From Litchfieldella xinjiangensis (lineage in GTDB: Bacteria; Pseudomonadota; Gammaproteobacteria; Pseudomonadales; Halomonadaceae): a stretch of 64,000 bases of DNA. A program made the position numbers and the translations under genes. Of the stretch, positions 8,769 through 16,873 are shown in pieces (position 1 is the stretch's first letter; every line of letters begins with the position of its first letter). The notes under the pieces are model-generated. The model did not search any database, was not told the origin of the DNA, and was given only the letters and a program-made list of their open reading frames with translations. The stretch is from the NCBI RefSeq assembly GCF_000759345.1, contig NZ_JPZL01000003.1:248001-312000 (forward strand), given 5' to 3'.

Positions 8769-9761
8769 ATGATCGACGCTCAGCGACTCCACGCCCTGTC
8801 TCCCCGCCTCTCCTCACGCTACAGCGTGAGTGCGCCGCGCTGGGATAGTCGGGCGCCTCTTCTGGAGGGGCGTATGGAGCTCTGCCAGATCCAGCCCGGC
8901 ATGTTTCTACGTCTGGCCGACGTCATGGATCGCTACGACTTGCACAGCGAGGCCCTGCTGCACCCTGGGCTCAAGGTGGCCTGGGTGCTCGAGGGGCAGG
9001 CGGAGGTGAGCTTTGCAGGACGTGGTCTGCAGTTGGGCCCCGAGGCAGGGCCTCAGGCGCCCCGCGCGGTCGTGGTCGCGCTCGATAACGCGGAAGCCTT
9101 TTGCCGCCAGGGCCGGGCGGGACGCAAGGAACGCAAGGAACGCACACTGACCATGACGCTCAGTCAGGAATGGTTACAACGCTATCCCTACGCAACGCAC
9201 CAGGCGCATCTACAGATCTGTCCCTGGCGTCCTTCGCCGGCATTGGCGCTGTTGGCCCGCCAGCTCATCCTCGGTCAAGGCTTGGCATGGGACAGCCTGC
9301 CACAGCGACTCATGGGGGAATCCCTGGCTTACGCCATGCTCGGCGAGGCACTGGCCAGCCGAGACGCGTCAGCCGCCGATGACCTGACGACGAGGCCGTT
9401 GACGCTAAGCGAGGATCGTCGCATGCAGCGACTCAAGGAATCGATCGACAATGGCGAGGCGGATCAGGTCACCCAATCGGAGCTGGCTACGCGCCTGGGC
9501 ATGAGCCTGAGCACCTTGCAGCGCCAGTTCCGACGCCACTGCGACGAGAGCCTCGCGGCCTATCTGCGGCATCGGCGTCTGGTCAGGGCGTATCAGGCAC
9601 TCGAGCACGAGCGAATCGACCTCGACAGCGCAGCGGGCTTGGCCGGCTATACCAGCACGGCCAACTTCGCCACTGCGTTCAAGCGCCAGTTCGGCATACG
9701 CCCCAGTGAACTACGCCGTCAGTGTGACAATGCGCGGGACGCACTGCCCGGCGACCGATAG
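8769..9761 (+). CDS. AraC-family regulator (PchR-like), probable activator of the siderophore receptor
   Basis: The 330-residue protein has a long effector-binding N-terminal domain (MFLRLADVMDRYDLH, LKVAWVLEGQAEVSF) and a C-terminal double helix-turn-helix. The first helix pair is QSELATRLGMSLSTLQRQFR and the second is DSAAGLAGYTSTANFATAFK, followed by QFGIRPSELRRQ. This is the layout of PchR-type regulators, which sense a ferric siderophore inside the cell and activate the matching receptor. The ATG at 8769 is chosen as the first that starts within a plausible domain; its ribosome site is weak. It is divergent from the receptor, and its 3' end overlaps cysZ by 43 bp. Confidence 0.88.
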   Translation: MIDAQRLHALSPRLSSRYSVSAPRWDSRAPLLEGRMELCQIQPGMFLRLADVMDRYDLHSEALLHPGLKVAWVLEGQAEVSFAGRGLQLGPEAGPQAPRAVVVALDNAEAFCRQGRAGRKERKERTLTMTLSQEWLQRYPYATHQAHLQICPWRPSPALALLARQLILGQGLAWDSLPQRLMGESLAYAMLGEALASRDASAADDLTTRPLTLSEDRRMQRLKESIDNGEADQVTQSELATRLGMSLSTLQRQFRRHCDESLAAYLRHRRLVRAYQALEHERIDLDSAAGLAGYTSTANFATAFKRQFGIRPSELRRQCDNARDALPGDR

Positions 9762-10459
9762 TGGCGATCCCACATCAGTACCGCGCCAGCCACCGCGCCG
9801 GGCAGCAGAAAGACGTTGGCCAGGGGAATCCAGGTGATCAGCATCACCCAGCCGCCATAGGTCAGGGTCGGCCAGGTACGCGCCCCGAGGCGACGTCGCA
9901 TGTCGGCGAAGCTGACCCGGTTGTTGTCCATGGGGTAGTCGAGGTAGGTGATGGCCATCATCCAGGCCGAGAACAGCGCCCATAATAACGGCGAGAGCAC
10001 ATTGACCGCCGGAATCCAGCTGATCACGAAAAGCACCAGCATGCGGGGCAGGATATAGGCGAGCTTGACCAGTTCACGCCCCACGGCATCGATGCCGGTG
10101 CGTACCATGCCGCGATCGTCCGACGGGGGGCGGCCGGTGACCTGGGTCTCGACCCGCGCCGCCAAGAAGCCATAGAAGGGCGCAGCGATGAGGTGCGTCA
10201 CCAGGGTGAACGTGAAGAAGATGAGCACCAGCAGGGCAATGACGAACAGCGGCCAGATCAGCCACTCCAGCCATGCCAGCCAGCCCGGCACCATGGCCAT
10301 CCAACCGTCGAGCCAGCCGCCGAAATGCCCCAGCACGTAATAGAGCATGACGGCATAGACTAACAGGTTGACCAGAACCGGCAGGAAGACATAACGCCTC
10401 ATGCCTGACGAATAGACCAGGCGGGTACCGCGCGAGAGCGCAGTCAGGGCATTCAACAT
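9719..10459 (-). CDS. cysZ: Sulfate transporter CysZ
   Basis: This four-helix inner-membrane protein, 246 residues, mediates sulfate uptake for cysteine synthesis. It aligns along its length with E. coli CysZ (253 residues): GMRRYVFLPVLVNLLVYAVM near the N-terminus, THLIAAPFYGFLAARVE in the middle, LPRMLVLFVISWIPAVNVLSP, SAWMMAITYLDYPMDN, and a final PVAV-like segment. The ATG at 10459 gives the family length; earlier in-frame starts add non-homologous sequence. No other cys gene is adjacent. The last 43 bases overlap the 3' end of the convergent AraC gene. Confidence 0.92.
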   Translation of the reverse strand: MLNALTALSRGTRLVYSSGMRRYVFLPVLVNLLVYAVMLYYVLGHFGGWLDGWMAMVPGWLAWLEWLIWPLFVIALLVLIFFTFTLVTHLIAAPFYGFLAARVETQVTGRPPSDDRGMVRTGIDAVGRELVKLAYILPRMLVLFVISWIPAVNVLSPLLWALFSAWMMAITYLDYPMDNNRVSFADMRRRLGARTWPTLTYGGWVMLITWIPLANVFLLPGAVAGAVLMWDRHYRSPGSASRALSH

Positions 10460-10538
10460 CGTAGGGAACTCCGTCTCGAACCATCGGCCGTCGCAAGGCG
10501 CAACGGCCGATAGTATCGCATTCCCCGGCCGGTCAGGC

Positions 10539-11267
10539 TCAACCCTTGCTCTTGAGTGCCGCTTCGTCGAGATCCTCGGGCGAGGTATGTCGGATGTCGA
10601 GTCCCTTGACCAGATAGATGACGTATTCCGCGAGGTTGTCGGCATGATCGCCGATCCGCTCCAGCGCCCGCAGGATCCACATCACGCTGAGAATCGAGGT
10701 GATCGAGCGCGGGTCTTCCATCATGAAGGTCATCAACGAGCGCATGGCGCTGGTGTATTCGCTGTCCACGGCGTCGTCCTCGTGGACGACGGCCAGGGCC
10801 AGGTCGATATCGAAACGCGCAAAGGCGGTCAGGGCATCGCGCAGCATCTTGCGTACATGCTCGCTGATATGACGCACCTCGACGAAGCCCTTGTTGCCGT
10901 TGCCGGCCTCGATCAGCGTCAGCGCGTTGCGGGCGATCTTGCTCGCTTCGTCGCCGATCCGCTCCAGATCCGACGTGGCGCGAATGACCGCCAGCACCAG
11001 GCGCAGGTCGGAGGCGGCCGGCTGGCGTCGGGCCAGCACGCGCGTGCACTCCTCGTCGATCTTTATCTGCAGATTGTTGACCGCCTTGTCGTTGTCGCGC
11101 ACCTGCTCGGCCAGTCGGCTGTCGCCATCGAGCAGTGCAGCCACCGCTTCCTGGATCTGACGCTCGACCAGGCCGCCCATGGCCATCAAGTGAGTCTTGA
11201 GCTCTTCGAGCTCATGGTTGAACTGCTTGGAAATATGCTGGCTATGGGTATCGCTGGTGATGTCCAT
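10539..11267 (-). CDS. phoU: Phosphate transport regulator PhoU
   Basis: PhoU is a peripheral membrane protein that couples the Pst transporter to PhoR and keeps the kinase off when phosphate is sufficient. The 242 residues form two similar three-helix bundles. The metal-binding E/D-rich motifs are ATSDLERIGDEASKIA (about 102-117) and LRALERIGDHADNLAEYV (about 207-224). The start ATG at 11267 has AGGAGAG five bases upstream. It is the last gene of pstSCAB-phoU, 29 bp after pstB. Confidence 0.97.
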   Translation of the reverse strand: MDITSDTHSQHISKQFNHELEELKTHLMAMGGLVERQIQEAVAALLDGDSRLAEQVRDNDKAVNNLQIKIDEECTRVLARRQPAASDLRLVLAVIRATSDLERIGDEASKIARNALTLIEAGNGNKGFVEVRHISEHVRKMLRDALTAFARFDIDLALAVVHEDDAVDSEYTSAMRSLMTFMMEDPRSITSILSVMWILRALERIGDHADNLAEYVIYLVKGLDIRHTSPEDLDEAALKSKG

Positions 11268-11296
11268 CGAGGCTCTCCTGAAAGCCTGCCGGAAAA

Positions 11297-12130
11297 TCAG
11301 GTCATCCGGCCGGTGATGTAGTTTTCTGTCTGCGCCAAGCGCGGATTGGTGAAAAGCTGGTCGGTGGGCGCGTACTCCACCAGTTCGCCGCCGTGCAGGT
11401 AGGCGGTGTAATCGGAGACCCGCGCAGCCTGCTGCATGTTGTGGGTGACCAGCACCAGGGTCAGCCGCGACTTGAGATTGCGGATCAGCTCCTCGATCTT
11501 GAGTGTCGAGATCGGGTCGAGGGCCGATGCCGGCTCATCGAGCAGCAGAACCTCGGGCTGGACCGCCAGCGTTCGCGCAATCACCAGCCGCTGCTGTTGC
11601 CCACCCGAGAGCGACCAGGCGGAATCGTGTAGCCGATCCTTGACCTCGTCCCAGAGCGCCGCCGAACTCAGCGCCCACTCGATGACCTCATCGCGCTGTC
11701 GGCGCTTGAGCCCGCCCTGCAGTCGAAGACCGAACGCCACATTTTCGTAGATCGACATCGGAAAGGGATTGGGCGCCTGGAACACCATACCCACCCGACG
11801 CCTGAGTTCCGCGACTTCGATTCCCGGTGCATGGATTTCCTCGCCTTCGAGAACGATTGTTCCCTGACGATGCACGGTCTCGTTGAGGTCATGCAGGCGA
11901 TTAAGGGCCCTGAGCAGGGTCGACTTGCCACACCCTGAAGGACCGATGAAGGCGGTCACTCGTTGACGCGGGATACGTAACGTCAACCCCTTGAGCGCCG
12001 TCGCCTCGCCATAGGATAACGTCAGCCCCTCGATCTCCAACGCGCTGGAGGCGGCGGGAATGTCGGTGATTGCGCTCTCCTTCGCCGGCGCCTCGGGCGC
12101 CCGTCGAGTCTCGGGGTCGAATACAGGCAA
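11297..12130 (-). CDS. pstB: Phosphate ABC transporter ATP-binding protein
   Basis: PstB is the cytoplasmic ATPase of the high-affinity phosphate importer. It has a Walker A motif GPSGCGKST (63-71), Q-loop [20 protein letters not shown], signature [17 protein letters not shown], Walker [14 protein letters not shown] and an H-loop [15 protein letters not shown]. The reading frame begins with TTG at 12130; the AGGAGAG ribosome site sits four bases before it and overlaps the pstA stop, so translation is coupled. No ATG is available before the core domain. The 277 residues include about 28 extra N-terminal residues compared with E. coli PstB. Confidence 0.96.
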   Translation of the reverse strand: MPVFDPETRRAPEAPAKESAITDIPAASSALEIEGLTLSYGEATALKGLTLRIPRQRVTAFIGPSGCGKSTLLRALNRLHDLNETVHRQGTIVLEGEEIHAPGIEVAELRRRVGMVFQAPNPFPMSIYENVAFGLRLQGGLKRRQRDEVIEWALSSAALWDEVKDRLHDSAWSLSGGQQQRLVIARTLAVQPEVLLLDEPASALDPISTLKIEELIRNLKSRLTLVLVTHNMQQAARVSDYTAYLHGGELVEYAPTDQLFTNPRLAQTENYITGRMT

Positions 12131-12139
12131 CAGGCTCTC

Positions 12140-13471
12140 CTAGCGCGGCAACGCGCCATGGCGCGACTTGACATGATGCCGCAGAAATATTGCAGTCAGG
12201 TTAAGCACCACGATGACCAATACCAATAACAGGGCCGTGGCATAGAGCAGCGGCATGGCCGCCTCGACATCGCCACTGTAAAAGCCCACATCGAGTATAT
12301 GATAGCCAAGGTGCATGAACTTCCGTTCAAGATGCAGGAAGGGAAACGTGTCGTCTACCGGGACCTGCGGCGCCAGCTTGGCCACACCCACCAGCAACAG
12401 GGGCGCGACTTCTCCCGCCGCCCGGGCAATCGCCAGGATCACCCCGGTCAGCATCGCCGGGACCGCCATGGGCAGCACCACCCGCCGCAGCATCTCGATA
12501 CGGGTCGCCCCCAACGCCAGCGCACCCTCACGCTGGGCATCGGGGATCCGCGCCAGGCCCTCCTCCGTCGCCACGATAACCACGGGCAGGGTCAGCAGGG
12601 CCAGCGTCAGCGAGGCCCAGAGCAGGCCACCGGTGCCGAAGGTCGGCGAGGGCAGACGGTCGCTGTAGAACAGCGTGTCCAAGGTACCTCCCAACCCGTA
12701 GACGAACACACCAAGCCCGAACACGCCGTAGACGATCGACGGCACCCCCGCGAGATTGCGCACCGCGATGCGCACCAGACGGGTGGCCCGCCCCTGATCG
12801 GCGATTTCATTGAGATAGATCGCCGCCAGCACGCCAAAGGGTGTCACCACCACCGACATCAGCAGCACCATCAGTATCGTGCCGAAGATAGCGGGCCAGA
12901 CACCACCCTCGGTATTGGCCGACCGGGGCCCCTGGCTCAGGAAATGCCATACGCCTCGCCCCCAGGCCAGGATCTTGTCGACCCACGACATGGCGTTGGG
13001 CCGGTAATGCTCGATTATCCCCGTCCTGGGGAGGTCCGTACGCTGCCCCCGCTGGGTGTGGATAACCAGGCGTTGTTCGTTGCTTGCCGTCTCGTCGATA
13101 TAACCGATCAGCGTGCCCCAGCGACCGTGCTCGATCACGCTGAGCTGCTCTGGCCGGTCACGCCGGGCGATATCCTCAAGAGCAACCCAGCGCCAAGTTG
13201 CCCCATCGAGGGCCCGGTTGGCGGTGTAGTAAAGCCGCTCTTCGGATGTTGCCTGGCCTGGCGCAGACGCCTCCTCGCGTACCGCCACACCGGCGAAGAC
13301 CTGCCCGTCATGGAGCGTCACTCGCTCGATATCGGCGGGCCAGAAATGACCCAGTCCCCGGGTGCCCAGCAGCAGCAGCAGGGCCAGCACCATGAGCAGG
13401 GACACCGACACGCATCCTGCTGCCAGCCAGGGCCAGGGACCTTCCCCGGGGGTACGTCGGCGAAGCCTCAT
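12140..13471 (-). CDS. pstA: Phosphate ABC transporter permease with long periplasmic loop
   Basis: PstA is one of the two membrane subunits of the Pst importer. After a first membrane segment (about 14-36), a polar stretch of roughly 150 residues precedes the core of five helices, which contains the EAA-type loop GALALGATRIEMLRRVVLPMAVPAM. At 443 residues it is much longer than E. coli PstA (296), but long forms are normal in pseudomonads. The ATG at 13471 overlaps the pstC stop by one base (TGATG) and has GGAGGGG upstream, so translation is coupled. pstB follows. Confidence 0.94.
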   Translation of the reverse strand: MRLRRRTPGEGPWPWLAAGCVSVSLLMVLALLLLLGTRGLGHFWPADIERVTLHDGQVFAGVAVREEASAPGQATSEERLYYTANRALDGATWRWVALEDIARRDRPEQLSVIEHGRWGTLIGYIDETASNEQRLVIHTQRGQRTDLPRTGIIEHYRPNAMSWVDKILAWGRGVWHFLSQGPRSANTEGGVWPAIFGTILMVLLMSVVVTPFGVLAAIYLNEIADQGRATRLVRIAVRNLAGVPSIVYGVFGLGVFVYGLGGTLDTLFYSDRLPSPTFGTGGLLWASLTLALLTLPVVIVATEEGLARIPDAQREGALALGATRIEMLRRVVLPMAVPAMLTGVILAIARAAGEVAPLLLVGVAKLAPQVPVDDTFPFLHLERKFMHLGYHILDVGFYSGDVEAAMPLLYATALLLVLVIVVLNLTAIFLRHHVKSRHGALPR

Positions 13472-15258
13472 CAACGCCCCTCCAGACGACGATAGCGACG
13501 ATCGAGCCGGGTCCGGACCCACTCGGCCAGGGTATTGGCGATAAACGTGAAGGCGAACAGCACCAGGGCACTGAACATGAGCAGGCGATAATGGGTACCG
13601 CCGACTGCCGCCTCGGGCAGCTCAATGGCGATATTCGACGCCAGCGAACGCAGGCCGTCCAACGGGCTGGCGGAGAGGATGGCCGTGTTGCCGGTGGCCA
13701 TCAACACGATCATGGTCTCGCCTACGGCGCGTCCGGCGCCGATCATCACCGCCGAGAAAATCCCGGGGCTCGCTGCGGGCAGCACGACCCGCCACAACGT
13801 CTGCCAACGGGTCGCACCCAATGCCTGGGCACCTTCGCCCAGGCTGGCCGGCACCCCCGACAGGGCATCCTCGGCCAACGCATAGATGGTGGGGATCACG
13901 GCAAAGCCCATTGCCACGCCAATGATGAGCGCATTGCGACTGGCATAGTCGAGCCCCATTTCACGCTCCAGCCATGAGGGTAGGTCACCCTCGAAGGCCA
14001 GCCGCTCGATACCCGGCGAAACCGTCATCGCCAGCACCACCAGCAAGGCCAGCCACGGCATCAGCCATACCCCGGCCCAGCCCAGCGGCAGCGCGTGTCG
14101 CAGCCGCGGTGTCAGGCGTGACCACAGCCATCCTCCCGCCAGCATGCCCAGTGGCAGGATCACCAGTAACGACAGGGCCCCGGCCAGGTGACGATCGACA
14201 TAGGGGGCGAGCACCAGGCCGGCGATGAAACCGATCACCACTCCAGGCATCGCTTCCATCATTTCCAGGGTCGGCTTCAACCGATGACGCAGACGATGCG
14301 ACATGAAGCACGCCGAATGGATGGCGGCCCCGAGACCCAGCGGAATCGCGAACAGCAGGGCGTAGGTGGCCGCCTTGAGCGTCCCCCAGGCCAGCGGGGT
14401 CATGCCGAAACGCGGCTCGTCACTTGCCTGGGAGACACTGGCCTGCCAGCGATGTTGCGGCTCGGCATGGCCCTCATAGTGCTGCGCCAGCCACACGCTG
14501 CCCAGACTGACCTCGGCATGCTCGGCATCGATCGTCAGGCGCTGTATGCCGGAATCGTCGCCCCACCAGAGTTGCCCTTGCTCATCGATGCCGAGCGGTT
14601 CGCCCTGCGGCGCCGTTCCCGACCACACATGGCCGGTAATGGCTTGATAGAGCGCCAGGCGATCGTCGGCGTCCCAGGCCAGGAAGAGCCGTTGCTCGGG
14701 AAGCGGAAGGATTCTCTGGATAGCGGCGCGATGCGGGGTACGATACGGGCCGGTCGCTTGTGGCACCGGGCTGTCAGGCCCGCTGACCCAACGCTGCAGC
14801 CCCCCCTGGTCATCGCCAACGATCAGCGCACGCCCCCCTGCCAGTACCGCCAAGGCGGTAATCCGCCGGTCCGCATCGACCGCCGTGACCCGCTCCACCC
14901 GATTCGATGCCTCTTCCCCCAGGCGTACTACCTCGAGATGACGACCTTCAGCCCGCCATAGGAGTCCTTCGCCCCGGGCAGTCAGTCCTTGCGGCTCACC
15001 GGATCCTGTCGTGGGAAGAGCGTCGGAGGTGATGTGCCAGGACCGTACCAGCGAGCCGGGCGCCTGGCTCGTTTCGCGTGTCTCGACATCCGGTGAGGTG
15101 AACAGCGGCATGACTTCGACCGCCAGGAAGACCCCGATGGCCATGACCGCCACGATCACACCGATCCCACAGGCACTGATGAGCCAGGTGGCGAGTCGAT
15201 CCCGCACGGACCGTGAGCGCGTACGGCGTGCGGGCGTGATATGCGGCGGGTCGATCAT
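13471..15258 (-). CDS. pstC: Phosphate ABC transporter permease with beta-repeat periplasmic insertion
   Basis: PstC is the partner of PstA in the phosphate channel. At 595 residues it is nearly twice the E. coli length. After the first helix (about 25-50), some 230 residues of repeated Trp- and Asp-rich beta-like blocks (for example ALIVGDDQGGLQRWV and LWWGDDSGIQRLTI) suggest a periplasmic beta-propeller-like domain. The core follows from FGMTPLAWGTLKAATYALLF, with the EAA loop GAQALGATRWQTLWRVVLPAASPG. The start ATG at 15258 has no strong ribosome site. A PhoB-type promoter lies 74-91 bp upstream, after pstS. Confidence 0.93.
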   Translation of the reverse strand: MIDPPHITPARRTRSRSVRDRLATWLISACGIGVIVAVMAIGVFLAVEVMPLFTSPDVETRETSQAPGSLVRSWHITSDALPTTGSGEPQGLTARGEGLLWRAEGRHLEVVRLGEEASNRVERVTAVDADRRITALAVLAGGRALIVGDDQGGLQRWVSGPDSPVPQATGPYRTPHRAAIQRILPLPEQRLFLAWDADDRLALYQAITGHVWSGTAPQGEPLGIDEQGQLWWGDDSGIQRLTIDAEHAEVSLGSVWLAQHYEGHAEPQHRWQASVSQASDEPRFGMTPLAWGTLKAATYALLFAIPLGLGAAIHSACFMSHRLRHRLKPTLEMMEAMPGVVIGFIAGLVLAPYVDRHLAGALSLLVILPLGMLAGGWLWSRLTPRLRHALPLGWAGVWLMPWLALLVVLAMTVSPGIERLAFEGDLPSWLEREMGLDYASRNALIIGVAMGFAVIPTIYALAEDALSGVPASLGEGAQALGATRWQTLWRVVLPAASPGIFSAVMIGAGRAVGETMIVLMATGNTAILSASPLDGLRSLASNIAIELPEAAVGGTHYRLLMFSALVLFAFTFIANTLAEWVRTRLDRRYRRLEGR

Positions 15259-15315
15259 GGGTTCGCTATCGCAAGGCGTTGACGATGACCCTATCGACGA
15301 CAGGATCCCAACACA

Positions 15316-15349
15316 ACATTAAGGCAACCATATGACAGCCTCATGACAG
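15316..15349 (-). promoter_or_regulatory. PhoB-dependent promoter (Pho box plus -10) in front of pstC
   Basis: Read on the minus strand, CTGTCATGAGGCTGTCAT (15349-15332) contains two exact CTGTCAT half-sites 11 bp apart. A -10 hexamer TAATGT (15321-15316) follows after exactly 10 bp, the spacing of Pho promoters where PhoB replaces the -35 element. It lies just after the pstS stop (15354), so it should drive pstCAB-phoU rather than pstS. Confidence 0.85.
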
Positions 15350-15353
15350 TGAT

Positions 15354-16310
15354 TCACGGCGATGCCAGTCCAGGCAGCCCCAGGCGGTCGCGACTGGCTT
15401 CCAGCATGGGCTCGGGAAGGGGCACGAAGCCTGCCTCGCGCACCGTGGCCTGCCCCTCGGACGACAGTACCAGGTCGAGGAAGGCCGACTCGGGCTGGGG
15501 CAGCGGCTCATCAGGCGGACGGTTGACGTAGAGATAGAGCGTGCGCGCCAGGGGATAGCTGCCGTCCAATACTCGCTCGCTCTCGGGAAGCACGGCCTGC
15601 CCCTCGTCGCTGCGCAGGGCCACGGCACGTACCGAGGGCATCAGGTAGCTCATGCCGGCGTAGCCGATACCATCGCGACTACGGGCCACCGCCGCCACCA
15701 CGGCCGCCGAGCCGGGGTATTCGTTGACGTCCCGCCGGAAGTCTCCGCCGCAGAGGGCCATGCGTTTGAAGATGCCATAGGTGCCGGAGGCCGAATTACG
15801 GCTGTGCAGAACGATCCGGCCCCCGTCCTGACCCAGCGCACGCCAATTGTCGATGGGTGCTTCGGCACCACAGCGCCGCGTATCCGAGAATAGGGCGTCG
15901 ACTTCCGCAAGGCTCAGGGCCTCGATGGGGTTATGCCGATGCACGAAGACCGCCAGGGCATCCATGGCTACCGGAATGCGCAACGGCGCATAGCCCTGAC
16001 GATCGATGAATGCCTGATGCTCACCTTCGGACATCGGACGCGACATGGGCCCCAGCCGGGTCGTTCCCGCGGTCAGGGCCGGAGGCGCCGTGGACGAGCC
16101 ACTGGCTTGTATCTGCAGCCGCACCCCGGGGTTTTGTGCCTCGAGCTGCTCGCCCCAGCGCAGCATCAGACCGGCCAAGGTCTCCGAACCGATCGAACCC
16201 AGGCTTCCCGACACCGGGGGCGATGCATGGGCGACAATTGACGCGAAACCGACCAGGCAAAACACCATCCAGGCCAACGCCCGGCGAACCCGTGGTTGCT
16301 CCTCGGACAT
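15354..16310 (-). CDS. pstS: Phosphate ABC transporter substrate-binding protein, PstS-like
   Basis: This is a periplasmic phosphate-binding protein (PBP-like fold) of 318 residues with a signal peptide ending VAHAS near residue 29. Binding-site motifs of the family are visible: QASGSSTAPPALTAGTTRLG with GPMSRPM (phosphate loop), then SRNSASGTYGIFKRMAL (the R-x-S-x-SGT motif). The domain order and the place at the head of pstCAB-phoU support the name, though it diverges from the longer classical PstS. The ATG at 16310 has AAGGA upstream. I see no Pho box before this gene; the strong box lies downstream of it. Confidence 0.87.
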   Translation of the reverse strand: MSEEQPRVRRALAWMVFCLVGFASIVAHASPPVSGSLGSIGSETLAGLMLRWGEQLEAQNPGVRLQIQASGSSTAPPALTAGTTRLGPMSRPMSEGEHQAFIDRQGYAPLRIPVAMDALAVFVHRHNPIEALSLAEVDALFSDTRRCGAEAPIDNWRALGQDGGRIVLHSRNSASGTYGIFKRMALCGGDFRRDVNEYPGSAAVVAAVARSRDGIGYAGMSYLMPSVRAVALRSDEGQAVLPESERVLDGSYPLARTLYLYVNRPPDEPLPQPESAFLDLVLSSEGQATVREAGFVPLPEPMLEASRDRLGLPGLASP

Positions 16311-16392
16311 GTCGATTCCTTTGCCTCAGTGATAGGATCTAGGAAAAACGTGCAGGACGTTTATCACAATAACTCGCGAGCCAGCATTCTTC

Positions 16393-16803
16393 ATGACCGA
16401 TCTCGATGACGTTCCCACCCCTCAGGGCAGCCTGACACTGAAACTCCTCGCGGCCAGACAGCACACCAATCTCTATGGCGACATCCCCGGTGGATGGCTG
16501 GTCGCGCACATGGATCAAGCCGCGGAACTGACCGCCGGCCGTCAGGCCGCCGGACGAACTGCAACCGTCGCCATCGAGAGTATGGATTTCCTTAGCCCGG
16601 TACGGGTCGGCTCAGTGGTCAATATCTTCACCAAGATAAGGGAAATCGGCCGCAGTTCGATCAAGGTCGATGTCGAGGTTTGGATTCGTCCCCCGCACGA
16701 GCGGGATCCCGACGAACTCTACAAGGTCACCGAGGCGTGTTTCGTGATGGTCGCCCTGGATGATAACGGCCGCATTCGCGCCGCAACCGACGAGGCTCGG
16801 TGA
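16393..16803 (+). CDS. Acyl-CoA thioesterase, hotdog fold (YciA-like)
   Basis: This 136-residue single-domain hotdog enzyme hydrolyses acyl-CoA. It shows the YciA signature: an early PQGSLTLKLLAARQHTN, then GDIPGGWLVAHMDQAAEL with the catalytic Asp in the helix, VAIESMDFLSPVRVGSVVNIF, and VEVWIRPPHERDP with a final FVMVALDDNGR. The start ATG at 16393 directly precedes the conserved region. It is transcribed divergently from pstS and convergently with dctP, with a strong hairpin after its stop. The natural chain length is unknown. Confidence 0.9.
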   Translation: MTDLDDVPTPQGSLTLKLLAARQHTNLYGDIPGGWLVAHMDQAAELTAGRQAAGRTATVAIESMDFLSPVRVGSVVNIFTKIREIGRSSIKVDVEVWIRPPHERDPDELYKVTEACFVMVALDDNGRIRAATDEAR

Positions 16804-16811
16804 ACGAAACA

Positions 16812-16838
16812 CCAGGGGCGCCTCGAAGGCGCCCCTGG
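16812..16838. terminator. Bidirectional terminator hairpin between convergent genes
   Basis: A perfect 12-bp stem, CCAGGGGCGCCT paired with AGGCGCCCCTGG around a CGA loop, lies between the thioesterase stop and the dctP stop. There is no clean T tract on the plus strand; on the minus strand TGTTTCGTT follows. It is likely to end both convergent transcripts. Confidence 0.65.
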
Positions 16839-16873
16839 CAATGCGTACCGTCAGACTCGAGCGTGCCGACCGA

